DNA of 33,221 nucleotides from Claveliimonas intestinigallinarum (GCA_019115145.1 DXED01000021.1:1-33221), one strand, 5' to 3'. Shown: positions 5,486-13,628, counted from the stretch's first letter. Notes: generated by a model from the sequence alone, not told the origin. A program made the numbers and translations.

Positions 5486-7210
5486 CTATCTGCCTCCTTT
5501 CTGTGACTCGTAGATTTCCCGGTAAATGGGGCTCTCTGCAAGGAGAGACTGGTGGGTCCCTACCGCGTGTATCCGCCCGTCGTCCAGTATCACGATCTTG
5601 TCCGCGTGCATGACGGACAGGATACGCTGGGCGATGATCAGCTTTGTCATGGAGGGGATGGCCTCCAGAGCCTCCCGTATCCGGCTCTCTGTGGCCGTGT
5701 CCACGGCGCTGGTGGAGTCGTCAAAGATGAGGATCTTCGGCTGCTTTAAGAGAGCCCGGGCGATGCACAGGCGCTGCCTCTGCCCTCCCGACAGGTTGAC
5801 CCCTCCCTGGTCCAGCCGGGTGTCCAGCCCCTCCGGGAGGGTGCGGATAAACTCGTCGGCGCAGGCGGCGCGGCAGGCCGCCTGCAGTTCGTCTTCCGTG
5901 GCCCCCGGGCTGCCCCACAGGAGGTTTTCCCGGATGGTGCCGGAGAAGAGGACGTTTTTCTGGAGCACAATGCCCACCCCGTCCCGGAGGGACTCCAGGC
6001 TGTAGGAGCGCACGTCCCGGCCACCCACCCGGACAGAGCCTGCGGTGGCGTCGTAGAGCCTGGGGATGAGCTGCACAAGGGTGCTCTTGGAGGAGCCTGT
6101 GCCGCCGATGATGCCCACTGTTTCTCCGGCCTTAATGTGGAGGTCGATGTCAGAGAGGGTGTACTCCTTTGCCTCCTTTTTGTATTTGAAGGACACGTGG
6201 TCAAAGTCGATCTGTCCGTCCGGGATCACATGGCAGGGATTTTCCGGGTCAGACAGGGTGCTCGTCTCGTCGAAGACCTGGTTGATGCGCCGGGCGCTGG
6301 CCAGTGACCGGGTCAGCATGAGGAACACGTTGGATATCATCATGAGGGAGTTGACGATCTGGAGTACATAGCTCAAGAAGCCGGTCAGCTCCCCCACCTG
6401 CATGCTGCCGGTCTGGATGAAGCCGCCGCCGAACCAGAGGATGAGCACGATGGAGGTGTACATGGTGAGCTGGAAGGCGGGCAGGTTCAGCACCGCAAAG
6501 TGGAAGGTGGTGCGGCTTGTGTCCGCCAGCTCCCGGTTGGCCTTCTCGAAGACCTCCTCCTCGTACTCCTCCCGCACAAAGGCCTTGACGGCCCGGATGG
6601 CGGTGAGGTTTTCCTGGATGGCCGCGTTGACCCTGTCCATGCAGACCTGCAGCTTCCCGTACAGGGGCGCCACCCTGCGCACGATGAAAAACAGGATGCA
6701 GGCCAGGACAGGAGTGCAGATCACAAACACGAGGGCCAGGGCGGCGTTCATCCAGAAGGCCAGGAAGAGCCCCATGATGAGCATCACCGGTCCCCGGACC
6801 ATGGGCCGCAGGCCTCCTGTGATGGCGTTCTGCATGATGGTGATGTCCGTGGTCATGCGGGTGATGAGGGAGGAGGTGCTGAAGTGGTCCAGGTTGGCAA
6901 AGGAGTAGGACTGGATCCTGGAAAACTCAGCCTCCCGCACGCCGGAGCCAAAGCCCAGGGCGGCTCTGGCGGCGTATCTGGCATAGAGGAGCCCTGTGAT
7001 GAGGGAGAGGAGGGCGCAGATTCCCATCTGTACGCCTTTTATACAGATGTAGTGGATGTCCCTTGTCTGGACGCCCACGTCGATGATGTCCGCCATGATC
7101 AGCGGTATGGTCAGCTCAAAGCCTGTCTCAGCGATGATGAACAGGATGCTGAGGATAAATTCCTTCTTAAATGGTCCAAGGTGTGTGAAAACGCGTTTCA
7201 GGTCCTGCAA
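5486..7210 (-). CDS. ABC exporter half-transporter with degenerate catalytic site
   Basis: First gene of the exporter pair: six membrane helices (about residues 15-300) and a C-terminal nucleotide-binding domain. Walker A is GGTGSSKST (369-377) and the signature is canonical LSGGQ (473-477), but Walker B reads ILIFDD, so Asp498 replaces the catalytic glutamate, and the H-loop reads IIAQR with Gln528 in place of histidine. Both changes are the hallmark of the non-hydrolysing site in heterodimeric exporters such as TM287 (D460, Q491). The best start is TTG at 7208-7210, preceded by GGGGGA; no ATG is available between the upstream promoter and this codon. Driven by an extended -10 promoter at 7266-7271 on the minus strand. 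Confidence 0.92.
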   Translation of the reverse strand: MQDLKRVFTHLGPFKKEFILSILFIIAETGFELTIPLIMADIIDVGVQTRDIHYICIKGVQMGICALLSLITGLLYARYAARAALGFGSGVREAEFSRIQSYSFANLDHFSTSSLITRMTTDITIMQNAITGGLRPMVRGPVMLIMGLFLAFWMNAALALVFVICTPVLACILFFIVRRVAPLYGKLQVCMDRVNAAIQENLTAIRAVKAFVREEYEEEVFEKANRELADTSRTTFHFAVLNLPAFQLTMYTSIVLILWFGGGFIQTGSMQVGELTGFLSYVLQIVNSLMMISNVFLMLTRSLASARRINQVFDETSTLSDPENPCHVIPDGQIDFDHVSFKYKKEAKEYTLSDIDLHIKAGETVGIIGGTGSSKSTLVQLIPRLYDATAGSVRVGGRDVRSYSLESLRDGVGIVLQKNVLFSGTIRENLLWGSPGATEDELQAACRAACADEFIRTLPEGLDTRLDQGGVNLSGGQRQRLCIARALLKQPKILIFDDSTSAVDTATESRIREALEAIPSMTKLIIAQRILSVMHADKIVILDDGRIHAVGTHQSLLAESPIYREIYESQKGGR

Positions 7211-7265
7211 GATAATCCCCCGTTTCGTGTAAAATTTCTGTTTCTGTAAAAATCAGACTGCTCTC

Positions 7266-7271
7266 ATTATA
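7266..7271 (-). promoter_or_regulatory. Extended -10 promoter of the ABC exporter operon
   Basis: On the minus strand the sequence reads TGTGCTATAATG: a perfect TATAAT with the TGn extension. The -35 region is poor, as is usual for extended -10 promoters. The same 12-base string recurs in front of the gene at 31209. Confidence 0.75.
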
Positions 7272-7306
7272 GCACAGTCCCGGGAGAAAGACAGAGGCGG
7301 ATATGC

Positions 7307-7335
7307 TTGATTTTTCCTGAAACAGATGTGAAAAT
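7307..7335 (+). promoter_or_regulatory. Possible promoter of the AlkD-like gene
   Basis: TTGATT (7307-7312), 17 bases, GAAAAT (7330-7335), about 40 bases before the start. The -10 match is weak. Confidence 0.35.
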
Positions 7336-7376
7336 AGAGTTTAAAAGGGATTTCAGCTCTGGAAAGGAGAACCTGT

Positions 7377-8198
7377 ATGCCGAAAAGCAAAACAAAAGCA
7401 TCTGCCGAAAAAGCATCTGTCAGCCTGCCGCTCGGCTGTCTGGAGAGCCGGGAGAAAATGAGGAAGTATCTGGAGAGCCTGGGGGAGCCCTCCTATCTGC
7501 GGTTCGCCAGCTCCCTGATCCCGGAGCTGCCTGTGGAGCGGTTCCTGGGGATCCGTCTTCCCCTGCTGCGAAAAATCGCCCGGCGCATTGCCGCGGACCG
7601 GTGGGAGGAGTGGCTTTCCCGGGCCGGGGAGGACTGCTTCGAGGAGGTGATGCTCCAGGGGATGGTCATCGGCTACGGGCTGGATTACATGGAACGGCGG
7701 GCAGGCGGGGCGCGCGGGCCGCGAGACCAGGAGGAGCTTCTGGGGAAGGCCCGGCGGCTGATACGCTGGTTCCTGCCAAGGATTGACAACTGGTCTGTCT
7801 GCGACAGCTTCTGCAGCACCCTGAAGATTGTCGGCAGGCACCGGGCGCAGCTCTGGCCCTTTGTCCTCGGCTGCCTTCGGAGCGGGGAGGAGTACACGGC
7901 CCGCTTCGGGGCGGTACTGCTGCTGGACTACTATGTGGACAGAGCGTATCTGGGGGAGGCCCTGGCGGAGCTGGAGCGGGTGGACCATGACTCCTACTAT
8001 GTGAAGATGGCCGTGGCCTGGGCCCTGTCCATGTTTTACCTGGAGTACCCCAAGGAGACAGAGGCTTTCCTTGCGGACTGCCGGCTGGATGACTTTACCT
8101 ACAATAAGGCGCTGCAGAAGATATGCGAGTCCAGGCGGGCGGACCGGGAGATGAAGGAGCGGGTCCGGGCCATGAGGAGAAAAAGCAGGGAAGGCTGA
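7377..8198 (+). CDS. AlkD-like DNA alkylation repair glycosylase
   Basis: A HEAT-like-repeat glycosylase predicted to excise positively charged alkylated bases (3-methyladenine, 7-methylguanine) from DNA. The 273-residue helical protein contains the family's DNA_alkylation signature: RIDNWSVCDSFC with W139 and D143, and MAVAWALS with W215. In Bacillus cereus AlkD the corresponding residues are W109, D113 and W187, so both the 4-residue and the long spacing are nearly kept. An extra basic, Lys/Ala-rich N-terminus (1-20) and an insertion rich in Gly/Arg (109-118) lengthen it relative to AlkD. The start ATG follows GGAAAGGAG by 7 bases. It is divergent from the ABC exporter and precedes the manganese riboswitch; no clear terminator separates it, but the next unit has its own promoter. 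Confidence 0.88.
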   Translation: MPKSKTKASAEKASVSLPLGCLESREKMRKYLESLGEPSYLRFASSLIPELPVERFLGIRLPLLRKIARRIAADRWEEWLSRAGEDCFEEVMLQGMVIGYGLDYMERRAGGARGPRDQEELLGKARRLIRWFLPRIDNWSVCDSFCSTLKIVGRHRAQLWPFVLGCLRSGEEYTARFGAVLLLDYYVDRAYLGEALAELERVDHDSYYVKMAVAWALSMFYLEYPKETEAFLADCRLDDFTYNKALQKICESRRADREMKERVRAMRRKSREG

Positions 8199-8235
8199 GA
8201 AGGGGAGAAGAAGGGGGAAAGTTGATAAAAAATGA

Positions 8236-8264
8236 TTGACAAGCCCCGGTCTTCTCCTTATAAT
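8236..8264 (+). promoter_or_regulatory. Sigma-A promoter of the riboswitch-mntP transcript
   Basis: Both boxes are perfect: TTGACA (8236-8241), 17-base spacer, TATAAT (8259-8264). Transcription should begin at about 8271, right at the 5' side of the aptamer. Confidence 0.92.
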
Positions 8265-8272
8265 GAACAGAA

Positions 8273-8370
8273 GCGATAAGGGAGTAGTTGGCGCCTCGGA
8301 GCGCAGTACTGTCAACATACTGATGCCGCCCTGGCATCTGGCATTACTTGAAATAATGAGACTTATCCGC
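8273..8370 (+). promoter_or_regulatory. Manganese riboswitch, yybP-ykoY family
   Basis: The leader shows the family's landmarks: closing helix P1 from GCGATAAG (8273-8280) and CTTATCCGC (8362-8370), the conserved L1 segment GGGAGTAG (8280-8287), and the L3 segment TGTCAACATACT (8310-8321), followed by a hairpin GATGCC...GGCATC. Known biology: Mn2+ docks L1 to L3, stabilises P1 and switches on manganese exporters; mntP is a classic target. Here mntP starts 128 bases downstream, which confirms the assignment. Confidence 0.93.
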
Positions 8371-8404
8371 GCAGAGAGCATCTGCCGCGGATGGGTCTTT
8401 TTTT
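8365..8404 (+). terminator. Riboswitch-controlled intrinsic terminator
   Basis: ATCCGC (8365-8370) pairs with GCGGAT (8387-8392), with an inner stem CAGA/TCTG, then TTTTTTT at 8398-8404. Its 5' arm shares ATCCGC with the 3' strand of P1, so P1 formation when Mn2+ is bound and the terminator are mutually exclusive. This predicts transcription ON with manganese. Confidence 0.9.
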
Positions 8405-8498
8405 ACGCACTGCCCGCGCTGCATCCGCCCCGCCTCTGACAGGGGAGAGGGGCTTTTGCCCCGGCAGGGACACAAAAGAAGACAAAAGGAGAAGAAAA

Positions 8499-9056
8499 AT
8501 GGGACTGATCGAACTTTTTCTGATGGCGGTGGGGCTGTCCATGGACGCCTTTGCCGTGTCGGTCTGTAAGGGCCTCGCCATGAAGAAATGCACCTGGGCC
8601 AAGGCGGGGATCGTGGGACTTTATTTTGGAGTATTCCAGGCGGGGATGCCGGTCATCGGGTATCTCCTGGGGAGCCAGTTCAAGGAGGTCATCACCTCCA
8701 TAGACCACTGGATCGCCTTCATCCTGCTGGGCCTTATCGGTGTCAGCATGATAAGAGAGGCCTTTGGGGAGGACTGCGAGGCGGACGACTCCCTGGATGT
8801 AAAGACCATGCTGACCCTGGCAGTGGCCACCAGCATTGACGCCCTGGCGGTGGGCATCACCTTTGCTTTCCTGCAGGTGGAGATCGTGCCCGCGGTATCC
8901 TTCATCGGCGTGACCACCTTTGTCATCTCCGCGGCGGGTGTGAAGATCGGCAATGTGTTCGGCTCCCGCTGGCAGAAGGGCGCCCAGATCGCAGGGGGCG
9001 CGATCCTGGTCTGTCTGGGTGTGAAAATCCTCGTTGAGCATTTGGGGCTCATATGA
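8499..9056 (+). CDS. mntP: Manganese exporter MntP
   Basis: A six-helix inner-membrane pump of the DUF204 family that exports excess Mn2+. The 185-residue protein is built from two related halves, each with the family motif: GLSMDAFAVS (D16) and ATSIDALAVGI (D114); these aspartates are needed in E. coli MntP. I place the start at ATG 8499, 5 bases after AAAGGAGAAG. The frame stays open upstream to 8391, but that extension begins inside the terminator hairpin and is not membrane-like. It is under a manganese riboswitch. prmA follows after 58 bases. Confidence 0.95.
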   Translation: MGLIELFLMAVGLSMDAFAVSVCKGLAMKKCTWAKAGIVGLYFGVFQAGMPVIGYLLGSQFKEVITSIDHWIAFILLGLIGVSMIREAFGEDCEADDSLDVKTMLTLAVATSIDALAVGITFAFLQVEIVPAVSFIGVTTFVISAAGVKIGNVFGSRWQKGAQIAGGAILVCLGVKILVEHLGLI

Positions 9057-9076
9057 TAAACTGATGTGGAAAGGAA

Positions 9077-9101
9077 TGTCCTGCCAGGAAGAGGCGGGAC
9101 A
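9077..9101 (+). promoter_or_regulatory. Hairpin just before the prmA ribosome site
   Basis: TGTCCTGCC (9077-9085) and GGCGGGACA (9093-9101) form a 9-bp stem with one T-G wobble and a 7-base loop AGGAAGA. There is no T-run, so it is not a terminator. It abuts AGAGGTGAG, the prmA ribosome site. Confidence 0.4.
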
Positions 9102-9114
9102 GAGGTGAGACGGT

Positions 9115-10068
9115 ATGAAATGGAATAAATTTCGCTTGAAGACAACGACCGCTGCGGAGGAGATCGTCAGCAGCTCTCTCATGGAGCTGGGCATCCAGGG
9201 AGTGGAGATCGAGGACAAAATTCCCCTGACCCAGGCGGACAAGGAGCAGATGTTTGTGGATATCCTGCCCCAGACAGAGGCGGACGACGGCGTGGCCTAC
9301 ATTACCTTCTATCTGGAGGAGGAAGACGACAAGGAGGAGATGCTAAGGCAGGTGCGCGCTGAGCTTGAGGACATCTCCGCCTTTGTGGATATCGGGGAGG
9401 CCTCCATCGAGGAGTCCCAGACAGAGGACGTGGACTGGGTGAACAACTGGAAGCAGTATTTTCACCAGTTTACCGTGGACGATGTGCTCATCATTCCCTC
9501 CTGGGAGGACGTAAAACCAGAGGATGAGGACAAGCTGATCATCCACATCGACCCGGGCACAGCCTTCGGCACAGGCATGCACGAGACCACTCAGCTTTGC
9601 ATCCGGCAGCTAAAAAAATACGTGGAGCCGGGCATGAGGATACTGGACGTGGGCTGCGGCAGTGGCATCCTGGGCATGCTGGCCTTAAAGTTCGGCGCGG
9701 GCTACTCTGTGGGAACGGACCTGGATCCCTGTGCCATTGACGCCACCCATGAAAATATGGCTGTCAACGGCATTGAAAAGGACCAGTACGAGGTCATGAT
9801 CGGAAATATCATCGACAACAGGGAGGTCCAGGACAAGGTGGGCTACGAGCAGTACGACATTGTGGCCGCCAACATCTTGGCAGATGTGCTGGTGCCCCTG
9901 ACGCCGGTGATCCAGGCCCAGCTGAAAAGCGGCGGCATTTACATCACAAGCGGGATCATAGAGGACAAGGAGGAGACCGTGGTGGAGGCAGCGAAGGAAG
10001 CCGGCATGGAGCTTCTGGAGGTACATCACCAGGGAGAGTGGGTCTCCGTCACAGCGAGGAAACGATAG
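9115..10068 (+). CDS. prmA: Ribosomal protein L11 methyltransferase
   Basis: Transfers methyl groups from S-adenosylmethionine to lysines and the N-terminus of ribosomal protein L11. The 317-residue protein has the PrmA N-terminal substrate-recognition domain (about 1-120), the family box WKQYFHQF, DPGTAFGTGMHETT, the SAM-binding motif ILDVGCGSGILG, and the post-motif AANILADVL. The ribosome site AGAGGTGAG lies 5 bases before the ATG. Its stop codon touches the rsmE start, a pairing common in Firmicutes. Confidence 0.96.
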   Translation: MKWNKFRLKTTTAAEEIVSSSLMELGIQGVEIEDKIPLTQADKEQMFVDILPQTEADDGVAYITFYLEEEDDKEEMLRQVRAELEDISAFVDIGEASIEESQTEDVDWVNNWKQYFHQFTVDDVLIIPSWEDVKPEDEDKLIIHIDPGTAFGTGMHETTQLCIRQLKKYVEPGMRILDVGCGSGILGMLALKFGAGYSVGTDLDPCAIDATHENMAVNGIEKDQYEVMIGNIIDNREVQDKVGYEQYDIVAANILADVLVPLTPVIQAQLKSGGIYITSGIIEDKEETVVEAAKEAGMELLEVHHQGEWVSVTARKR

Positions 10069-10806
10069 ATGCAGCATTTTTTTGTGACACCGGATCAGGT
10101 GGAAAAGCCATACATTTATATAGAAGGCTCTGATGTGAACCACATGAAAAATGTGCTCCGCATGAAAAAGGGCGAGAGGCTGGAGGTCAGCGACGGCAAC
10201 AACCGCAAATATATCTGCCAGGTCACAGGCTACGAGGAGGGCAGGGCCCTGCTTGAGATAGAGGAGGAGAGGGAGCTGGACACAGAGCTTCCCTCCCCCA
10301 TCTGGCTCTTCCAGGGACTTCCCAAGAGCGACAAGATGGAGCTGGTGGTGCAAAAGGCAGTGGAGCTGGGAGCCCGGGGCGTGGTCCCTGTGGCGGCGAA
10401 GCGCTCTGTGGTGAAGATGGACGGCCCCAAGGCGGAGAAAAAGGTGAAGCGGTGGAACGAGATCGCCAAAAGCGCGGCCAAGCAGGCGGGCCGGGGCATC
10501 ATCCCGGAGGTGAAGAGCGTGTGCAGCTTTGACGAGGCCCTGAAGGCGGCGGGCAGTCTGGATGTGGTCCTGTTTCCCTACGAGCTGGCAGAGGGCATGG
10601 ACTACACGCGAAAGGTCATAGAGGAGATCCGGCCGGGCCAGTCTGTGGGTATCTTTATCGGGCCCGAGGGCGGCTTTGAGAGAGAGGAAGAGGAGAAGGC
10701 GCTGGCCGCCGGGGCCAGGGTCATCACCCTGGGCAGGCGGATCCTGCGCACTGAGACAGCGCCCCTCATGGTGCTGGCCATCCTGGGCTATCACCTGGAG
10801 CCCTGA
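10069..10806 (+). CDS. rsmE: 16S rRNA (uracil1498-N3)-methyltransferase
   Basis: A SPOUT-class enzyme methylating U1498 of 16S rRNA. The 245-residue protein has an N-terminal PUA-like domain (HMKNVLRMKKGE) and a C-terminal trefoil-knot domain with GLPKSDKMELVVQKAVELG, the GPEGGF SAM-binding turn and LGRRILRTETAP. The ATG follows the prmA stop directly with no gap (TAG ATG), so translation is coupled; GCGAGGAAA in the end of prmA can act as ribosome site. The cysteine desulfurase gene follows after 41 bases. Confidence 0.96.
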   Translation: MQHFFVTPDQVEKPYIYIEGSDVNHMKNVLRMKKGERLEVSDGNNRKYICQVTGYEEGRALLEIEEERELDTELPSPIWLFQGLPKSDKMELVVQKAVELGARGVVPVAAKRSVVKMDGPKAEKKVKRWNEIAKSAAKQAGRGIIPEVKSVCSFDEALKAAGSLDVVLFPYELAEGMDYTRKVIEEIRPGQSVGIFIGPEGGFEREEEEKALAAGARVITLGRRILRTETAPLMVLAILGYHLEP

Positions 10807-10847
10807 GGCGCATAAATTAATAGTAAAAAGTACAGGAGTGATCTTTG

Positions 10848-12005
10848 ATGGAAGTTTATCTTGACAATTCTGCCACCACCCGGGCCTACGACTGCGTGGG
10901 GGACCTTGTGCGCAAGGTCATGTGCCAGGACTACGGCAACCCCTCCTCCATGCACGCCAAGGGAGTGCAGGCGGAGCATTATATAAAAGAGACAAAGGAA
11001 ATACTGGCAAAGCTCTTAAAGGTGAAGGACAAGGAGATCGTATTCACGTCCGGCGGCACGGAGAGCGACAATCTGGCCCTTATCGGAGCGGCCAGGGCCA
11101 ACAGGCGCCGGGGGAATCACCTGATCACCTCCTCCATCGAGCACCCGGCGATCCTGAATACCATGCGCTACCTGGAGGAGGAAGAGGATTTCCGTGTCAC
11201 CTTCCTGCCGGTGGACCGGTACGGGAGAGTGAAGCTGGAGGATTTGCAGGAGGCCCTCTGCCCGGAGACGATCCTTGTGTCCATCATGTACGTGAACAAC
11301 GAGGTGGGATCCGTGCAGCCTATCCGGCAGGCGGCGGATATGGTGAAGGCCTATAATAAGGATATCCTGTTCCATGTGGACGCGGTCCAGGGCTTTGGAA
11401 AATACAGGATTTACCCGAAGAAGGAGAAGATCGATATGCTCACCTTAAGCGGCCACAAGATACACGGGCCCAAGGGGACGGGAGCCCTCTACATCGGCGA
11501 GCAGGTGAAGATCAAGCCCATTGTCTTTGGCGGTGAGCAGCAGAAGAACATCCGCTCCGGGACGGAGAACGTGCCCGGCATCGCGGGCCTTGGCCTGGCG
11601 GCAAAGACTATCTACGACGGGCTGGAGGAGAAGGTGGACCGGATGCGGGCGCTGAAGGCCCGGTTCATAGACGGCGTGCAGAAGCTGGATGACATCACCA
11701 TCCACGGCCTCTACGACGAGACCAGCGCGCCCCACATCATCAGCGTGGGATTTGCCGGGGTGAGGAGCGAGGTCCTGCTCCACGCTCTGGAGGAGAAGGG
11801 CATCTACGTGTCCTCCGGCTCAGCCTGCGCCTCCAACCACCCGGCCATCAGCGGCGTGCTGAAGGGGATCGGGGCCCAGAAGGAGTATCTGGACGCCACG
11901 CTGCGCTTCAGCATGTCAGAATTTACAACAGAAGAAGAGATTGACTATACGCTGGAAACCCTATATAATTTAGTACCAGTATTGCGCAGATATACGAGAC
12001 GGTAA
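10848..12005 (+). CDS. Cysteine desulfurase, NifS/IscS family, partner of ThiI
   Basis: A PLP enzyme that converts cysteine to alanine and carries sulfur as a persulfide. The 385-residue protein has the PLP lysine K204 in SGHKIHGPKG, the PLP-stacking H99 in SSIEHPAIL, and the catalytic C327 in SSGSACASN; E. coli IscS has K206, H104 and C328. It starts at ATG 10848, after CAGGAG, rather than the TTG three bases earlier. No iscU follows; instead thiI lies 79 bases downstream. In Bacillus subtilis the nifZ-thiI pair is arranged likewise and supplies sulfur for 4-thiouridine in tRNA, so that is the likely role rather than general Fe-S assembly. Confidence 0.93.
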   Translation: MEVYLDNSATTRAYDCVGDLVRKVMCQDYGNPSSMHAKGVQAEHYIKETKEILAKLLKVKDKEIVFTSGGTESDNLALIGAARANRRRGNHLITSSIEHPAILNTMRYLEEEEDFRVTFLPVDRYGRVKLEDLQEALCPETILVSIMYVNNEVGSVQPIRQAADMVKAYNKDILFHVDAVQGFGKYRIYPKKEKIDMLTLSGHKIHGPKGTGALYIGEQVKIKPIVFGGEQQKNIRSGTENVPGIAGLGLAAKTIYDGLEEKVDRMRALKARFIDGVQKLDDITIHGLYDETSAPHIISVGFAGVRSEVLLHALEEKGIYVSSGSACASNHPAISGVLKGIGAQKEYLDATLRFSMSEFTTEEEIDYTLETLYNLVPVLRRYTRR

Positions 12006-12084
12006 CGCCCGGGAAGCACAGAAGCGCCGAGACCCGCGGCCGGGACAGTCCGTCTGCACACCAGGAAGAAAAGAGGAAAGAACC

Positions 12085-13269
12085 ATGACATTTCACACAT
12101 TTTTGATCAAGTACGGTGAGATCGGGATCAAGGGAAAGAACCGTTATATGTTCGAGGACGCCCTGGTGCGTCAGATCCGCTACGCCCTGCGGGAGGCGGA
12201 CGGCAGCTTTAAGGTGCATAAGACGCGAGGCCGTATCTATGTGGACTGTGACGGCCCCTACGACTATGACGAGGTGACAGAGGCTCTCCAGAGAGTCTTC
12301 GGCATTGTGGGAATCTGCCCTGTGGTGCGGCTTGAGGATCAGGGCTTTGAGCAGCTGAAAAAAGACGTGGTGGCCTACATGGATGAGCTGTACCCGGACA
12401 AAAACATTACCTTCAAGGTGGAGGCCAGGAGAAGTCGGAAGAATTATCCGAAGAATTCCATGGAGATCAACTGCGACATCGGGGAGGCCATTCTGGACGC
12501 GTTTCCCGGGATCCGGGTGGATGTGCACCATCCGGATGTGATGCTGAACATCGAGGTCAGGGAGGATATCTACGTCTACTCCAGGATCATTCCCGGGCCG
12601 GGAGGCATGCCTGTGGGGACAAACGGGAAAGCCATGCTCCTGCTGTCCGGAGGCATTGACAGCCCGGTGGCGGGCTACATGATCGCCAAGAGAGGTGTTG
12701 CCCTGGAGGCCACTTACTTCCACGCACCGCCCTACACAAGCGAGCGGGCCAAGGAGAAAGTGGTGGATCTGGCAAGGATCATTGCAGCCTACGCAGGGCC
12801 TATTCGTCTCCATGTGGTAAATTTCACAGACATTCAGCTGTACATCTATGATCAGTGCCCCCACGATGAGCTGACGATCATCATGAGGAGGTACATGATG
12901 AAGATCGCGGAGCACTTTGCGAAGGAGGACGGCTGTCTCGGCCTTATCACAGGGGAGAGCATCGGACAGGTGGCAAGCCAGACCATGCAGAGCCTGGCGG
13001 CCACAAACGAGGTGTGCACCCTGCCGGTGTACCGCCCCCTGATCGGCTTTGACAAGAAGGAGATCGTGGAGGTGTCCGAGAGGATCGGTTCCTACGAGAC
13101 ATCCATACAGCCCTTTGAGGACTGCTGCACTATCTTTGTGGCAAAGCATCCGGTGACAAAGCCGAACATCAACATCATTCACAGGTCGGAGGAAAATCTG
13201 GCGGAGAAGATCGACGAGCTGGTACAGACAGCCATCGACACAGTGGAGATCATAGACGTGCAGGGGTAG
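12085..13269 (+). CDS. thiI: tRNA 4-thiouridine synthetase ThiI
   Basis: Activates U8 of tRNA by adenylation and inserts sulfur from a cysteine desulfurase. The 394-residue protein has an N-terminal ferredoxin-like plus THUMP region (about 1-165) and a PP-loop ATP pyrophosphatase domain with SGGIDSP (188-194). The C-terminal rhodanese domain of E. coli ThiI is missing, as usual in Gram-positives, where sulfur transfer goes directly from the desulfurase. A cysteine pair EDCCTIF lies near the expected acceptor-cysteine position. The ribosome site AGAGGAAAG precedes the ATG. Convergent with the HPr-like gene. Confidence 0.95.
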   Translation: MTFHTFLIKYGEIGIKGKNRYMFEDALVRQIRYALREADGSFKVHKTRGRIYVDCDGPYDYDEVTEALQRVFGIVGICPVVRLEDQGFEQLKKDVVAYMDELYPDKNITFKVEARRSRKNYPKNSMEINCDIGEAILDAFPGIRVDVHHPDVMLNIEVREDIYVYSRIIPGPGGMPVGTNGKAMLLLSGGIDSPVAGYMIAKRGVALEATYFHAPPYTSERAKEKVVDLARIIAAYAGPIRLHVVNFTDIQLYIYDQCPHDELTIIMRRYMMKIAEHFAKEDGCLGLITGESIGQVASQTMQSLAATNEVCTLPVYRPLIGFDKKEIVEVSERIGSYETSIQPFEDCCTIFVAKHPVTKPNINIIHRSEENLAEKIDELVQTAIDTVEIIDVQG

Positions 13270-13337
13270 CACCGGCCTGCAGGGGAGCCCGGAGCGTTTT
13301 TGTTTAGCGGGGAACGAAAGTTTCCTTCTAAATAAAA

Positions 13338-13371
13338 AATACGCCGAAATGTCAGCGCATTTCGGCGTATT
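13338..13371 (-). terminator. Terminator of the HPr-like gene (minus strand)
   Basis: A perfect 14-bp stem (13338-13351 with 13358-13371) and 6-base loop. On the minus strand it is followed by ATTTTTTATTT, a good U-tract; on the plus strand it has none but could still act on thiI transcripts. Confidence 0.88.
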
Positions 13372-13397
13372 CATATGTTCGATTTAAACCTGTCCGA

Positions 13398-13628
13398 TTA
13401 TACAAGGTAGGGCTTCAGAGTCTCAAGCACCTCATCGATGCCTGCGTCAGCGTGGATGTTCAGGTCGATGGGCTTGGACAGATCCAGGCTGAAGATACCC
13501 ATGATGGATTTTGCATCGATCACATATCTTCCGGATACAAGATCAAAGTCATAGTCAAACTTTGTGATGTCGTTTACGAAAGATTTTACTTTGTCGATTG
13601 AGTTTAAAGAAATTTGTACTGTTTTCAT
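13398..13628 (-). CDS. HPr-like protein lacking the phosphorylatable histidine
   Basis: A 76-residue HPr-fold protein. The C-terminal two thirds are typical: AKSIMGIFSLDLSKP matches the regulatory-serine segment KSIMGVMSLGI of Bacillus HPr, with S41 in the place of Ser46. The N-terminal GIHARPAT active-site loop is missing; there is no histidine before residue 59, so it cannot relay phosphate from enzyme I. This resembles Crh, the Bacillus regulatory HPr paralogue, which keeps Ser46 but has Gln at position 15. Inference: a regulatory target of HPr kinase or simply a diverged paralogue. AAGGAGG lies 8 bases before the ATG, and a strong promoter and terminator make it monocistronic. Its function is not established. 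Confidence 0.8.
   Translation of the reverse strand: MKTVQISLNSIDKVKSFVNDITKFDYDFDLVSGRYVIDAKSIMGIFSLDLSKPIDLNIHADAGIDEVLETLKPYLV

Noticed and set aside
4103..5506. 467-residue plus-strand frame inside the ABC exporter gene
   Set aside because: Antisense shadow of a canonical ABC transporter, His/Val/Asp-rich nonsense composition.
8391..8498. N-terminal extension of mntP from ATG 8391
   Set aside because: It would start inside the riboswitch terminator hairpin, has no ribosome site and lacks similarity to MntP; ATG 8499 has a proper site.
13270..13335. A thiI terminator in the GC-rich stretch before TTTTTG
   Set aside because: No stem longer than 4 bp with proper placement could be built; the 14-bp stem further on may serve instead.
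11923..13374. 483-residue minus-strand frame opposite thiI
   Set aside because: Shadow frame; thiI on the plus strand has all family motifs.
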